From Cryobacterium melibiosiphilum (GTDB lineage: Bacteria > Actinomycetota > Actinomycetes > Actinomycetales > Microbacteriaceae): DNA of 39,199 bases. The notes beneath the pieces are model-generated. The model saw only the letters and a list, made by a program, of their open reading frames with translations, was not told where the DNA came from and ran no database searches. Made by a program: the position numbers and the translations under genes. The stretch spans positions 1 to 39,199 of the forward strand of contig NZ_QZVS01000081.1 of NCBI RefSeq assembly GCF_003602235.1, in the 5' to 3' direction. Below, piece by piece: positions 1 through 7,936 of this stretch (position 1 is its first letter; every line of letters begins with the position of its first letter).

Positions 1-1001
1 GGCCGGGCCCGCACGAGCCGGTGCCCGGTGCCAGCCCAGAGCGCCATGCCGTGCGGGTCCCCGGCGGCCGCGGCCGCGGCGCGCAGCGGGCCGGTCAACC
101 GGTTGACCTCCGGGTAACCAAGCGGCGCGGTGGCGTGCGCCTGCAGAAAACGGTTGACCAGTCCGCGGGCGGCGCGGCCCGAGAATGCCCGGGTCACGGC
201 CGTGTCGACGAACTCCGCCGAGCCGAGCGCGGCCCGGTGGGCCGGTTTGGTGCCGGCCTCGGGTGCCTGCAGAAACGCGGTTCCGGCCTGCGCGGCGACG
301 GCGCCGTGGCTGAGCACGCGGTGCACGTCGGCGCTGCTGGCGATTCCGCCGGCAGCGATGATCGGCAGTTCGGTCAGCGCGACCAGGCTGTCGAGCAGGC
401 GTTCGAGCGGCTGGGTGGCCAGTGTTGCGGCCGGGTCGAACGTTCCCCGGTGCCCTCCGGCGCCCGGGCCCTGGGCGCAGAGCACGTCGACGCCCACGTT
501 GACGGCCTGCACGGCCTCGGCAACCGAGGTCACCGTCGCGACGACCACGATTCCGGCGGTGTGCAGTCGTTCCACGACCGCGATCGGCGGCAGCCCGAAG
601 GTGAACGAGGCCACGGCCGGGCCGCTCGCTTCGAGAACGCTGAGTTTGGCGTCCCAGTCGTCGTTGTCGACGCCATCCGCTTCGGACGCCTCGAGAACGA
701 GCTCGGGAAGCTCGACCCCGTAGCGGGCGGCCTCCGGCAGCAGTTCGAGACGGTAAGCCTGCAACTCGGCGATCTTCGCGACGGAAGCTTGCGGCACGAA
801 CAGATTCACGCCGAAAGGCGCATCCGTCAGCGTTCGCGTGCGGGCGATATCGGCGGCCAGTTGCGTGGCGCTCAGGTACCCGGCGGCGAGAAAACCGAAG
901 CCGCCCGCGGCACCGACCGCGGCAACGAGCTCGGGGGTGGAAGGGCCGCCGGCCATGGGAGCCTGCACGATGGGCAGGGGCAACTCGCGAAAAGTGAACA
1001 C
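1..1001 (-). CDS. Nitronate monooxygenase (NPD) family protein, C-terminus cut by window edge
   Basis: The frame is open on the minus strand from the left edge to about 1001, giving some 333 residues. It reads as an FMN TIM-barrel of the nitronate monooxygenase/2-nitropropane dioxygenase family: an N-terminal IVQAPMAGG motif, a GAAGGFGFLAAGYLS segment, the GAGGHRG motif with the family's catalytic-type His, an IIAAGGI phosphate-binding segment and GTAFLQAPEAGT. By family it would oxidise alkyl nitronates or related toxic acids with O2. Only the extreme C-terminus should be missing, since the visible end LWAGTGSCGPA lies near where the family ends. The start is uncertain: GTG at 1001 directly abuts GGAGG, which is too close for a normal Shine-Dalgarno, so a leaderless message or the upstream GTG at 1046 is possible. 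It follows the small CPKC gene on the same strand. Confidence 0.82.
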   Translation of the reverse strand, partial: MFTFRELPLPIVQAPMAGGPSTPELVAAVGAAGGFGFLAAGYLSATQLAADIARTRTLTDAPFGVNLFVPQASVAKIAELQAYRLELLPEAARYGVELPELVLEASEADGVDNDDWDAKLSVLEASGPAVASFTFGLPPIAVVERLHTAGIVVVATVTSVAEAVQAVNVGVDVLCAQGPGAGGHRGTFDPAATLATQPLERLLDSLVALTELPIIAAGGIASSADVHRVLSHGAVAAQAGTAFLQAPEAGTKPAHRAALGSAEFVDTAVTRAFSGRAARGLVNRFLQAHATAPLGYPEVNRLTGPLRAAAAAAGDPHGMALWAGTGHRLVRAR

Positions 1002-1016
1002 CCTCCAGTATGGAGG
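1002..1016. repeat. 15-bp inverted repeat abutting the NMO start
   Basis: CCTCCA-GTA-TGGAGG is a perfect 6-bp inverted repeat immediately upstream of the GTG start at 1001. On the gene's strand its second arm holds the GGAGG that would act as ribosome site. It could be an operator or could fold and hide that sequence. Function not established. Confidence 0.4.
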
Positions 1017-1107
1017 ACGCGCGCCACGCCACGCGCGATCACGCACGCGATGGAGGGCGAGGGGTCTCTCCTGTCGTCGACCGCGCTGTCGGCGACAGGA
1101 GAAGTGC

Positions 1108-1395
1108 TCAGCTGGCCTGGCGGTGCTGGCCCTGCTGGCTCTCCTGCAGGGCCCGACTCGCCCGCAGGGCCTCATTTTTCTGGCGGCGCGGGCTCGCCGC
1201 GATGGCGGCAGCGCGGGCAGCCTCGCGCAGGGCGCGGCGCACGGCGGCCGGGGTCGGGGGTACCGGGATGATGGTGCGTGAGCCGGGGCAGTCCATCGGC
1301 GGGTTGCCCACCGAGTGATACGTCGCGAAGCGCGTGTCGGACGTAATCCACACGGTCTGCTGGCACTTGGGGCATTCAGCTTCGAGCATTTTCAC
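1108..1395 (-). CDS. Small CPKC-motif protein, hypothetical
   Basis: About 95 residues. The first third carries CPKC, a later single Cys (DCPGS) and a tryptophan between them. The last half is rich in Ala and Arg and ends in Gln/His-rich sequence. The Cys pattern suggests a partial zinc-ribbon or a structural metal site, but only three cysteines are visible, so this is weak. GTG at 1395 is preferred because AGGACGG lies upstream at useful distance; ATG at 1389 is the alternative, and GTG 1419 has no ribosome site. It precedes the nitronate-monooxygenase-like gene by about 100 bp on the same strand. I do not recognise a family. Confidence 0.5.
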   Translation of the reverse strand: MKMLEAECPKCQQTVWITSDTRFATYHSVGNPPMDCPGSRTIIPVPPTPAAVRRALREAARAAAIAASPRRQKNEALRASRALQESQQGQHRQAS

Positions 1396-1412
1396 GATAG
1401 TCCGTCCTATCG
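1395..1412. repeat. CGATAG-n6-CTATCG inverted repeat
   Basis: A perfect 6-bp inverted repeat with a 6-bp spacer overlaps the start of the CPKC gene. It has the size of a small operator. No regulator can be assigned. Confidence 0.25.
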
Positions 1413-1625
1413 CCGACACGGTTGGTGCGGAACGATGGCTTCAGGTTAGTGGGGATAGACAGGCTGATGTCCTCCCCATTCCGTGGGGTAGCCAACCGCG
1501 GGCGAAGTGTGGTAGGTGAGGGATTCTCTGCTCTTGCCCCGCCGTCAGGGCAGATGGCCCCCGGTCGGGAGGGCCGGATTTACACGCTTGTAACACGCGA
1601 GGGTGGCCGTCGACCCGACCGTGTG

Positions 1626-1641
1626 GTTACTCTGAAGCAAC
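1626..1641 (+). promoter_or_regulatory. GlnR-like box upstream of gmaS
   Basis: GTTAC-TCTGAA-GCAAC fits the actinobacterial GlnR pattern GTNAC-n6-GNAAC and lies 46 bases before the gmaS start. The internal TACTCT (1628-1633) could also be a -10 element. The rest of the 290-bp gap from 1396 to 1686 shows no convincing gene. The assignment rests on the consensus and on similar boxes at 12953-13094. Confidence 0.45.
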
Positions 1642-1686
1642 ACCATTCACTGACAGTCAATTCCAACATCCAGGAGAGACCCACGA

Positions 1687-3057
1687 ATGACAATCCTCGC
1701 CGCAGTTCACGACCTATCGCCTGCCCCGGTCGCCGCGCCGGCCGTGCTCTCCCTGCGTGAGCGCGCCGAGGCCGACGGCGTGCGTTTCATCCTCGCCGTC
1801 TTCGTCGACATGAACGGCAAGCCGTGCGCCAAGCTCGTGCCGACCGCCGCCGCCGACGAACTGCAGGAGGGCGCCCTCGGTTTCGCCGGTTTCGCGGCCG
1901 GCCTGATCGGCCAGCGCCCGCAGGATTCGGACCTGATCGCGATCCCCGACCTCGACTCCTATATCCCCATCCCGTTCGTGCGCGAGGGCCTGGCCATCGT
2001 GCACTGCGACCCGCACGTGAACGGCGAACCCTGGCCCTACGCCCCGCGCGTTATTTTGAAGCGGGCGCTCGCCGCGCTCGCCGAGAAGGGCTTCGAGGCG
2101 AAGGTCGGCGCCGAGGTGGAGTATTTCCTCGTCACCAAGGACGACAATGGCGATATCGTCACCGCCGACACCCGTGACGACGGTGCCCGCACCTGCTACG
2201 ACGCCCGCGGCGTGACACGCATGTTCGACCACCTCGCCGCCGTCAGTGACGCCATGAACACGCTCGGCTGGGGCAACTATGCCAACGACCACGAGGACGC
2301 CGCCGGCCAGTTCGAACAGAACTTCACCTACGACAACGCCCTGATCACCGCCGACCGCGTCGTCACGCTGCGCTACCTGATCAGCGTGCTGGCCGAACAG
2401 CGCGGCATGACGGCGACGTTCATGCCCAAGCCCTTTGCCGACCGGGCCGGCAGCGGCCTGCACTTCCACTTCTCGCTTTGGGCCGACGGTGACCCGGTCT
2501 TTCCCGATGAGACGGATGCCCGCGGCCTCGGCCTCTCCGACACCGCGTACAACTTCATCGGCGGCATCCTCAACCACGCCTCGGGCCTGCAGGCGTTCCT
2601 CGCCCCCTCGGTCAACTCCTATAAGCGCCGCGGCGCCTCGACGAGCGCCTCCGGGGCGACCTGGTCGCCGAAAAAGGCCACTTTCGGCGGCAACGACCGC
2701 ACCCACTTCATCCGGGTGCCCGACAACAAGCGCCTCGAGCTGCGCGCCGGCGACGGCTCGGCCAATCCCTACCTCGCCATCGCGGCGACGGTGTCGGCCG
2801 GAATCGACGGGCTCGACTCCCACACCGACCCGGGGGACCCGTGCGGCCCCGGGGAGTCGCGTGCGACCTCCGCCATGCTGCCGCAGACCCTGTTGCACGC
2901 CGTCGAGGCCCTGCGCCGCGACCGGATGCTGCTCGACAGCTTCGGCACCGACCACCCGGTCGGCGAGTACTTCGCCAACGCGAAGGAAGAGGAGTTCCTC
3001 AGCTGGCACAACACGGTCACGGACTGGGAAATCCAGACCTACCTGACCGCGTACTGA
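1687..3057 (+). CDS. gmaS: Gamma-glutamylmethylamide synthetase (GlnA type III-like)
   Basis: 456 residues of the glutamine synthetase superfamily. It should join methylamine to glutamate with ATP, giving gamma-glutamylmethylamide, the first step of the N-methylglutamate pathway. Visible motifs are a VEYF Glu site near residue 145, GSGLHFHFS at 255-263 (ATP/metal His), and NSYKRRGAS leading to GNDRTHFIRVP and ELRAGDGSANPYLA. The THFIRVP/DGSANPYL form and the short N-terminal beta-grasp resemble GmaS/GlnT more than housekeeping GlnA, and there is no adenylylation-type KPLYD segment. The start is ATG with AGGAGA upstream. It is the first gene of an operon with mgsABC, and that context is the strongest argument for methylamine rather than ammonia. 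An ordinary type III glutamate-ammonia ligase remains possible. Confidence 0.85.
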   Translation: MTILAAVHDLSPAPVAAPAVLSLRERAEADGVRFILAVFVDMNGKPCAKLVPTAAADELQEGALGFAGFAAGLIGQRPQDSDLIAIPDLDSYIPIPFVREGLAIVHCDPHVNGEPWPYAPRVILKRALAALAEKGFEAKVGAEVEYFLVTKDDNGDIVTADTRDDGARTCYDARGVTRMFDHLAAVSDAMNTLGWGNYANDHEDAAGQFEQNFTYDNALITADRVVTLRYLISVLAEQRGMTATFMPKPFADRAGSGLHFHFSLWADGDPVFPDETDARGLGLSDTAYNFIGGILNHASGLQAFLAPSVNSYKRRGASTSASGATWSPKKATFGGNDRTHFIRVPDNKRLELRAGDGSANPYLAIAATVSAGIDGLDSHTDPGDPCGPGESRATSAMLPQTLLHAVEALRRDRMLLDSFGTDHPVGEYFANAKEEEFLSWHNTVTDWEIQTYLTAY

Positions 3058-3096
3058 CCCCCCCCGCTTCACACCAGACACAAGACAGGACACCGA

Positions 3097-4026
3097 ATGT
3101 GCGGAATCGCTTCTCTTCAACTGCGTGACCCGGCGCTGCGCGGCAGCCTCGGCGAGCTGATGCACGGCATGCTCTGCGGCATCGTCGACCGCGGCCTCGA
3201 CTCGGCCGGCATGGCCCTCTACGGCGACCCGGGACTCACCCCCACGGGCACGAGCACCGTGACGCTGCTCGACGTCACGCTCGAGCCCGAGGAGCTTGCC
3301 GCCGCCCTGCGCGGCGCGCTGCCCGCCGGCACCGAGGTCGCCGTGCGGATGTTCGGCGAGACGACCCTCGTCAACGCGAGCGTCGCATCCGCTGCCCTCG
3401 AAGCGTGTGTGGCCGAGTTGCTGCCGACCGCCCACGTCGCCGGTCGCGGCGAACACGTCGCCGTGCTCAAGGGCACCGGACACCCGCTCGACCTCGCCGC
3501 GCAGTACGGCCTCGAGGGCATTTCGGGCAGCCAAGGCCTCTCGCACACCCGGATGGCGACCGAATCGGCCGTGACCGCCTCGGGCGCGCACCCCTTCACC
3601 GTCGCGGACGACCTGTGCCTCGTGCACAACGGATCCTTCAGCAACCACGCCACCATCCGCCGCCAGCTGCGCGCCGAGGGTGTCACCTTCGACAGTGAGA
3701 ACGACTCCGAGGTCGCCGCCCGCTACATCGCCTGGCGCATGGCTGACGGCGACTCGCTCACGACCGCGCTTGAGAAGCTCGGCACGGTCTTCGACGGCTT
3801 CTACACCCTGGTCGTCACGACCCCGACGAGCATGGCCGTCGTGCGCGACCCCATCGCGTGCAAGCCCGCGATCATCGCCGAAACGGATGCCTGGGTCGCC
3901 ATGGCCAGCGAATACCGCGCCCTGGCGCACCTCCCGGGCATCGAGAACGCCCGCATCTTCGAGCCCGCCCCGGGCATCGTCTACACCTGGACCCTCGACT
4001 CGACCAAAGAACTGGTGACCCTGTGA
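3097..4026 (+). CDS. mgsA: N-methylglutamate synthase subunit A, class II glutamine amidotransferase
   Basis: 309 residues starting MCGIA, so Cys2 becomes the N-terminal nucleophile of a class II amidotransferase (Ntn fold). Further family signs are SHTRMATESAV, VHNGSFSNH and ENDSEVAARYI. In the N-methylglutamate pathway this subunit hydrolyses the amide of gamma-glutamylmethylamide and passes methylamine to the synthase subunits. The relatives GlxB and the amidotransferase part of glutamate synthase look alike, so the name rests on the order gmaS-mgsA-mgsB-mgsC. ATG has ACAGGA seven bases before it. It lies 39 bp after gmaS and overlaps mgsB by GTGA. Confidence 0.85.
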   Translation: MCGIASLQLRDPALRGSLGELMHGMLCGIVDRGLDSAGMALYGDPGLTPTGTSTVTLLDVTLEPEELAAALRGALPAGTEVAVRMFGETTLVNASVASAALEACVAELLPTAHVAGRGEHVAVLKGTGHPLDLAAQYGLEGISGSQGLSHTRMATESAVTASGAHPFTVADDLCLVHNGSFSNHATIRRQLRAEGVTFDSENDSEVAARYIAWRMADGDSLTTALEKLGTVFDGFYTLVVTTPTSMAVVRDPIACKPAIIAETDAWVAMASEYRALAHLPGIENARIFEPAPGIVYTWTLDSTKELVTL

Positions 4027-4727
4027 CAATTTTGAGCGCGACCCTCGCCCCGACCCAGACCGTCGACCTCGCCGCCAGCACCGTGCGCGAGCTGAACGCG
4101 GCCCTGCACCAGGCCGCTGATGCCACCAGCTGGGTCGTCGACAACCCTGCCGGTGCTCACAACATCGCCGTCGGCATCGACCGTGAACTCGAGGTGACCG
4201 TCAACGGGCACGTCGGCTACTACTTCGCCGGCATGCACCAGCGCGGAAAGGTCACCGTGCACGGCAGCGCCGGCGTGGGACTGGCCGAGAACATCATGTC
4301 GGGCACGGTGCACGTCACCGGGGATGCCTCCCAGGCGACCGGCGCCACCGGACACGGCGGCCTCGTGATCGTCGACGGCAACACCGGCGCCCGCTGCGGC
4401 ATCTCGATGAAGGGCGTCGACATCGTGGTGGGCGGCGACATCGGCCACGCCTCCGCGTTCATGGCGCAGGCCGGCCGGCTCGTCGTCTGCGGAGACGCCG
4501 GCGAAGGCCTCGGCGACTCCATCTACGAGGCCCGCATCTACGTGCAGGGCGCGGTCGGCTCCCTCGGTGCCGACTGCATCGAAAAGCCGCTGCGCGCCGA
4601 GCACCTCGCCGAACTGGCCGAGCTACTGCTCGCCGCCGGCCGCGACGACGACCCGGCGCTGTTCAAGCGCTACGGCTCGGCCCGCACGCTGTACCACTTC
4701 GCCGCCGCCAACTCCCACTCCTACTAA
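4023..4727 (+). CDS. mgsB: N-methylglutamate synthase subunit B, GXGXG beta-helix
   Basis: 234 residues forming the GXGXG right-handed beta-helix that is the C-terminal structural domain of large glutamate synthase subunits and a separate protein in Mgs/Glx systems. Regular glycine turns are visible from about residue 60 to 185 (for example VHGSAGVGLAENIMSG, GHGGLVIVDGNTGARCG and VCGDAGEGLGDSIYE). It probably holds the amidotransferase and FMN subunits together. GTG 4023 overlaps the mgsA stop (GTGA), indicating translational coupling. The reading frame extends upstream of this GTG but only as a shadow of mgsA. Confidence 0.85.
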   Translation: MTILSATLAPTQTVDLAASTVRELNAALHQAADATSWVVDNPAGAHNIAVGIDRELEVTVNGHVGYYFAGMHQRGKVTVHGSAGVGLAENIMSGTVHVTGDASQATGATGHGGLVIVDGNTGARCGISMKGVDIVVGGDIGHASAFMAQAGRLVVCGDAGEGLGDSIYEARIYVQGAVGSLGADCIEKPLRAEHLAELAELLLAAGRDDDPALFKRYGSARTLYHFAAANSHSY

Positions 4728-4753
4728 CCGCACTCGCACCCAGAGGACACACC

Positions 4754-6082
4754 ATGACTTCCAGCTACGCCAGCCAGGGCCTCCGCGAGTCGGCCACCTT
4801 CGACCGCGCGGTCATCAACGACATCCAGCGCGCCGCCGAAACCGGCATCTACGACATTCGCGGCTGGGGCGCCAAGCGCGCGCTGCCGCACTTCGATGAC
4901 CTGCTCTTTCTCGGCGCGAGCATGTCCCGCTACCCGCTCGAGGGCTACCGCGAAAAGTGCGGCACCGACGTCACGCTCGGCGGGCTGAACGCCCTCGAGC
5001 CGATCAAGCTCGCCATCCCGATCACGATCGCCGGCATGAGCTTCGGCGCTCTCTCCGCCAACGCCAAGGAGGCCCTCGGCCGCGGCGCGACCGAGGCCGG
5101 CACCTCGACCACCACCGGCGACGGCGGCATGACCCCCGAAGAGCGCGGGCAGTCCAAGAACCTCGTCTACCAGTACCTGCCCAGCCGCTACGGCATGAAC
5201 CCCGACGACCTGCGCAAGGCCGACGCGATCGAAATCGTGCTCGGCCAGGGCGCCAAGCCGGGCGGCGGCGGCATGCTGCTCGGCCAGAAGATCACCGAAC
5301 GCGTCGCCGGCATGCGCACCCTCCCGGTCGGCATCGACCAGCGCTCGGCCAGCCGCCACCCCGACTGGACCGGGCCCGACGACCTCGCCATCAAGATCGC
5401 CGAACTGCGGGAGATCACCGATTGGCGCAAGCCCATCTACGTGAAGATCGGCGCGAGCCGCCCCTACTACGACACCGCGCTCGCGGTGAAGAGCGGCGCC
5501 GACGTCGTCGTGCTCGACGGCATGCAGGGCGGAACCGCCGCCACCCAGCAGGTCTTCATCGAGAACGTCGGCATCCCGATCCTCGCCGCGATCGGCCCGG
5601 CCGTGCAGGCCCTGCAAGAGCTGGGCATGCACCGCAAGGTGCAGTTGATCGTGAGTGGCGGCATCCGCTCGGGCGCCGATGTGGCCAAGGCCATTGCGCT
5701 CGGCGCCGATGCCGTCGCGATCGGCACCGCCGCGCTCATCGCCCTCGGTGACAACAGCCCGCGCTACCAGGCCGAGTACGAGAAGCTCGGCTCCGCGGCC
5801 GGCTTCTACGACGACTTCCAGGATGGCAAGGACCCGGCCGGGATCACCACGCAGGATCCTGAGCTGGCCAGCCGCCTCGACCCGATCGAGGGCGGCCGTC
5901 GCCTCGCCAACTACCTGCGGGTGCTCACCCTGGAAGCGCAGACCATCGCGCGGGCCTGCGGCAAGGCGCACCTGCATCACCTCGAGCCCGAAGACCTCGT
6001 CGCGCTCACGGTGGAGGCCGCCGCCATGGCCCGGGTGCCGCTCGCCGGCACCTCGTGGATCCCCGGCAGCACCGGCTACTAG
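4754..6082 (+). CDS. mgsC: N-methylglutamate synthase subunit C, FMN glutamate-synthase domain
   Basis: 442 residues matching the FMN-binding, TIM-barrel domain of glutamate synthases. Signs are GMSFGALSANAKEALGRGA, TTTGDGGM, KPGGGGMLLGQKI, YVKIGASRPYYDTA, VVLDGMQGGTAATQ and SGGIRSGADVAKAIALGADAVAIGTAAL. By pathway it reductively joins methylamine to 2-oxoglutarate-derived carbon, or exchanges it on glutamate, to yield N-methylglutamate. The loop after GTAALIALG, where GltB carries the 3Fe-4S cysteines before a TQ, has none here and instead reads YDDFQDGKDPAGITTQ. The only cysteines are in EKCGTD and RACGKAH. The start ATG follows CCAGAGGACACACC, with AGAGGA as ribosome site, 26 bp after mgsB. 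Confidence 0.85.
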   Translation: MTSSYASQGLRESATFDRAVINDIQRAAETGIYDIRGWGAKRALPHFDDLLFLGASMSRYPLEGYREKCGTDVTLGGLNALEPIKLAIPITIAGMSFGALSANAKEALGRGATEAGTSTTTGDGGMTPEERGQSKNLVYQYLPSRYGMNPDDLRKADAIEIVLGQGAKPGGGGMLLGQKITERVAGMRTLPVGIDQRSASRHPDWTGPDDLAIKIAELREITDWRKPIYVKIGASRPYYDTALAVKSGADVVVLDGMQGGTAATQQVFIENVGIPILAAIGPAVQALQELGMHRKVQLIVSGGIRSGADVAKAIALGADAVAIGTAALIALGDNSPRYQAEYEKLGSAAGFYDDFQDGKDPAGITTQDPELASRLDPIEGGRRLANYLRVLTLEAQTIARACGKAHLHHLEPEDLVALTVEAAAMARVPLAGTSWIPGSTGY

Positions 6083-6102
6083 GTCTTCGGGGTCCCGCCG
6101 TC

Positions 6103-6729
6103 ATGCATCCGAGCAGTGTGCACCGCCTCGCCTTCGCGAGCGTTCCGGTGACGGCGTGGCAGAACGGCGGCGGCTACACCCGCGAGTTGGCGACCGGGCC
6201 GGGCTCTGCGCCCCGGCCCGGTGTCGGCCCGGTCCCGTCAAACCCGTCGGGCCAGGCAGCGGATGCCTTCGGCTGGCGCCTCAGCATCGCCGACCTCACC
6301 CAGACCGCGCTGTTCTCCCTGTTTCCCGGGGTCGACCGGCACTTTCTCCTCACCTCGGCTGCCGCGCTGCAGCTCGACGTCGACGGCACCGCGCACCAGT
6401 TGCAAAGCGCCGTGGTGCTGTCCTTTCCCGGTGAAGCCCGCGTGGTGTCGACTCCGGCGGTCGGCGGCGGCCGGGCGTTGAACCTGATGACTCGGCGCGG
6501 CCAGTGGCAGGGCGAGCTCACGGTCGTCGAACTGGACGGCCCCGTTGCCTGGGATGATCCCGAGCTGGTCGCCGTCGTTGTGCTCGGCGGTACCATCACT
6601 CCGCGCTCCGGCCGCACGCTCGGCCGCTACGACTCCCTGCACTGGAACGCGCCGACCCGCGGCATCCGCTGCACCGCGCACTGCTCCGCCGCCACCGTGG
6701 CGGAAGTCCGAATTCGTCCGACCCGCTAG
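6103..6729 (+). CDS. HutD/Ves-like protein in the N-methylglutamate operon
   Basis: 208 residues with the HutD/Ves bicupin signature: an N-terminal AWQNGGGYTRELATGP, then GWRLSIADLTQTALFSLFPGVDRHFLL, SFPGEARV and LNLMTRRGQW. HutD of Pseudomonas is a non-enzymatic brake on histidine utilisation thought to bind a formylated glutamate intermediate. No hut gene is present here; the neighbours make and oxidise N-methylglutamate, so a modified glutamate may be its ligand. The start ATG lacks a clear Shine-Dalgarno and lies 20 bp after mgsC, and an upstream start inside mgsC cannot be excluded. The family call is firm, the role is inference. Confidence 0.75.
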   Translation: MHPSSVHRLAFASVPVTAWQNGGGYTRELATGPGSAPRPGVGPVPSNPSGQAADAFGWRLSIADLTQTALFSLFPGVDRHFLLTSAAALQLDVDGTAHQLQSAVVLSFPGEARVVSTPAVGGGRALNLMTRRGQWQGELTVVELDGPVAWDDPELVAVVVLGGTITPRSGRTLGRYDSLHWNAPTRGIRCTAHCSAATVAEVRIRPTR

Positions 6730-6763
6730 CTAGAGTGAAACCAACGTCAAGGAGCATGCCCGC

Positions 6764-7936
6764 ATGAGTGCCACAACGAACGCATCGAAATACGTCGTCA
6801 TCGGGGCCGGCCTCGCCGGTGCGGCCACCGCCTGGCAGCTGGCCAGCCGCGGTCACGAGGTGACGATCGTCGAACGGTCGCACCCCGCCAACGATGCGGG
6901 CAGCTCGCACGGGTCCGCCCGTATTTTTCGCTATGCCTACCCCGACGAGTTCTACACCGGCCTCGTACAGCAGTCGAAGATCGGCTGGGACGAACTCGCC
7001 CGCCTCGGCGGCACCCCGCTGATCACCCCGACCGGGTCGGTCGACTACGGCGCCGACCGCAACCCGGCGCAGCTCGCGACCATCCTCGAAGCCCGCGGCA
7101 TCGAACACGAACTGCTGAGCGCGGCCGAGGCACGCTCGCGGTGGCCGCAGATCGCCTTCGACACCCCGGTGCTGTGGCACCCGGGGGCCGGCGTCATCGA
7201 CGCCGAGACCGCCGTGACGACCATGGTGCGGCTCGCCGTGGAGCACGGGGCTCGGTTGCTGAACGACTGGCCCGTGGCCGCCGTGCAGAGCACGACCGGC
7301 GGGTACCGGGTCGTCTCGACGACCGGGGCGACCCTCGACGCCGAGAACGTCATCGTCAGTGCCGGCGGCTGGCTGCCCCAGCTTCTCGAAAACCTGGCCC
7401 TCCCGGCCGGCTTCCTCGCCCAGATCCCGGCCTTCGAGGTGCGGCAGGAACAGGCCTACCACTTTCCCTACCGCGACCAGCCGGCGGCTCCCGGATCGAC
7501 GCCGGCCTGGCCGACCTTCATCCACAAGATGCCCGGCATGCAGGTCTACGGGCTGCCGGGCGGCCGCGACGCCGGCTTCCACGGCCAGAAGGTCGCCGAA
7601 TACAACGGCGGCAAACGCCTATCGTCGGCCGCCGACCAGGACGGCCTGATGGATCCGAGCAACCGCGCCCGGGTCGTCGACTACGTCAGCCGGTACCTGC
7701 CCGGGGTCGTGCCGGAGCCCTACGCCGAAACAACCTGCCTGTTCACGAACACCCCCACCGAGGACTTCATCCTCGACCGCGTCGACGGCATCACCGTGCT
7801 GTCGCCGTGCTCGGGCCACGGCGCCAAGTTCGCCCCCGAGATCGGCCGCCTCGCTGCCGACCTCGCGACCGGAATCGGCGAGGTTCCGGCGCAGTTCCGC
7901 GTCGCCGGGCTCGCCGCCGCCGGCCGGGCCGAATAA
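6764..7936 (+). CDS. FAD-dependent N-methyl amino acid oxidase, monomeric sarcosine oxidase/SolA family
   Basis: 390 residues. The N-terminus has the Rossmann dinucleotide motif IGAGLAG (13-19) followed by VTIVER and GSSHGSARIFRYAY, the re-face flavin segment of monomeric sarcosine oxidases. Near the C-terminus, TTCLFTNTP places Cys325 where this family attaches FAD covalently, and SGHGAKFAPEIG follows. It would oxidise an N-methyl amine with O2 to the amine, formaldehyde and H2O2. Directly downstream of gmaS-mgsABC-hutD, its likely substrate is N-methylglutamate, in place of the four-subunit dehydrogenase MgdABCD, which is not seen in the window. Sarcosine or N-methyltryptophan are alternatives. 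The start ATG follows AAGGAG at good spacing, and TAATG joins it to the next gene. Confidence 0.85.
   Translation: MSATTNASKYVVIGAGLAGAATAWQLASRGHEVTIVERSHPANDAGSSHGSARIFRYAYPDEFYTGLVQQSKIGWDELARLGGTPLITPTGSVDYGADRNPAQLATILEARGIEHELLSAAEARSRWPQIAFDTPVLWHPGAGVIDAETAVTTMVRLAVEHGARLLNDWPVAAVQSTTGGYRVVSTTGATLDAENVIVSAGGWLPQLLENLALPAGFLAQIPAFEVRQEQAYHFPYRDQPAAPGSTPAWPTFIHKMPGMQVYGLPGGRDAGFHGQKVAEYNGGKRLSSAADQDGLMDPSNRARVVDYVSRYLPGVVPEPYAETTCLFTNTPTEDFILDRVDGITVLSPCSGHGAKFAPEIGRLAADLATGIGEVPAQFRVAGLAAAGRAE

Noticed and set aside
21..1271. Plus-strand open frame of 416 codons at the left edge
   Set aside because: The minus strand here encodes a clear nitronate-monooxygenase-like protein, and the plus frame is its shadow.
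1687..3057. gmaS considered as housekeeping glutamine synthetase
   Set aside because: The operon with mgsABC and the form of the C-terminal motifs favour a methylamine ligase, and no adenylylation site is visible.
1714..4029. Minus-strand open frame of 771 codons opposite gmaS and mgsA
   Set aside because: It mirrors the codon bias of the real plus-strand genes, has no family motif and no ribosome site. High-GC genomes often leave such antisense frames open.
4023..6082. mgsB and mgsC considered as split glutamate synthase gltB
   Set aside because: Separate amidotransferase, GXGXG and FMN subunits in this order, with gmaS first, are the Mgs layout. No gltD-like small subunit follows.
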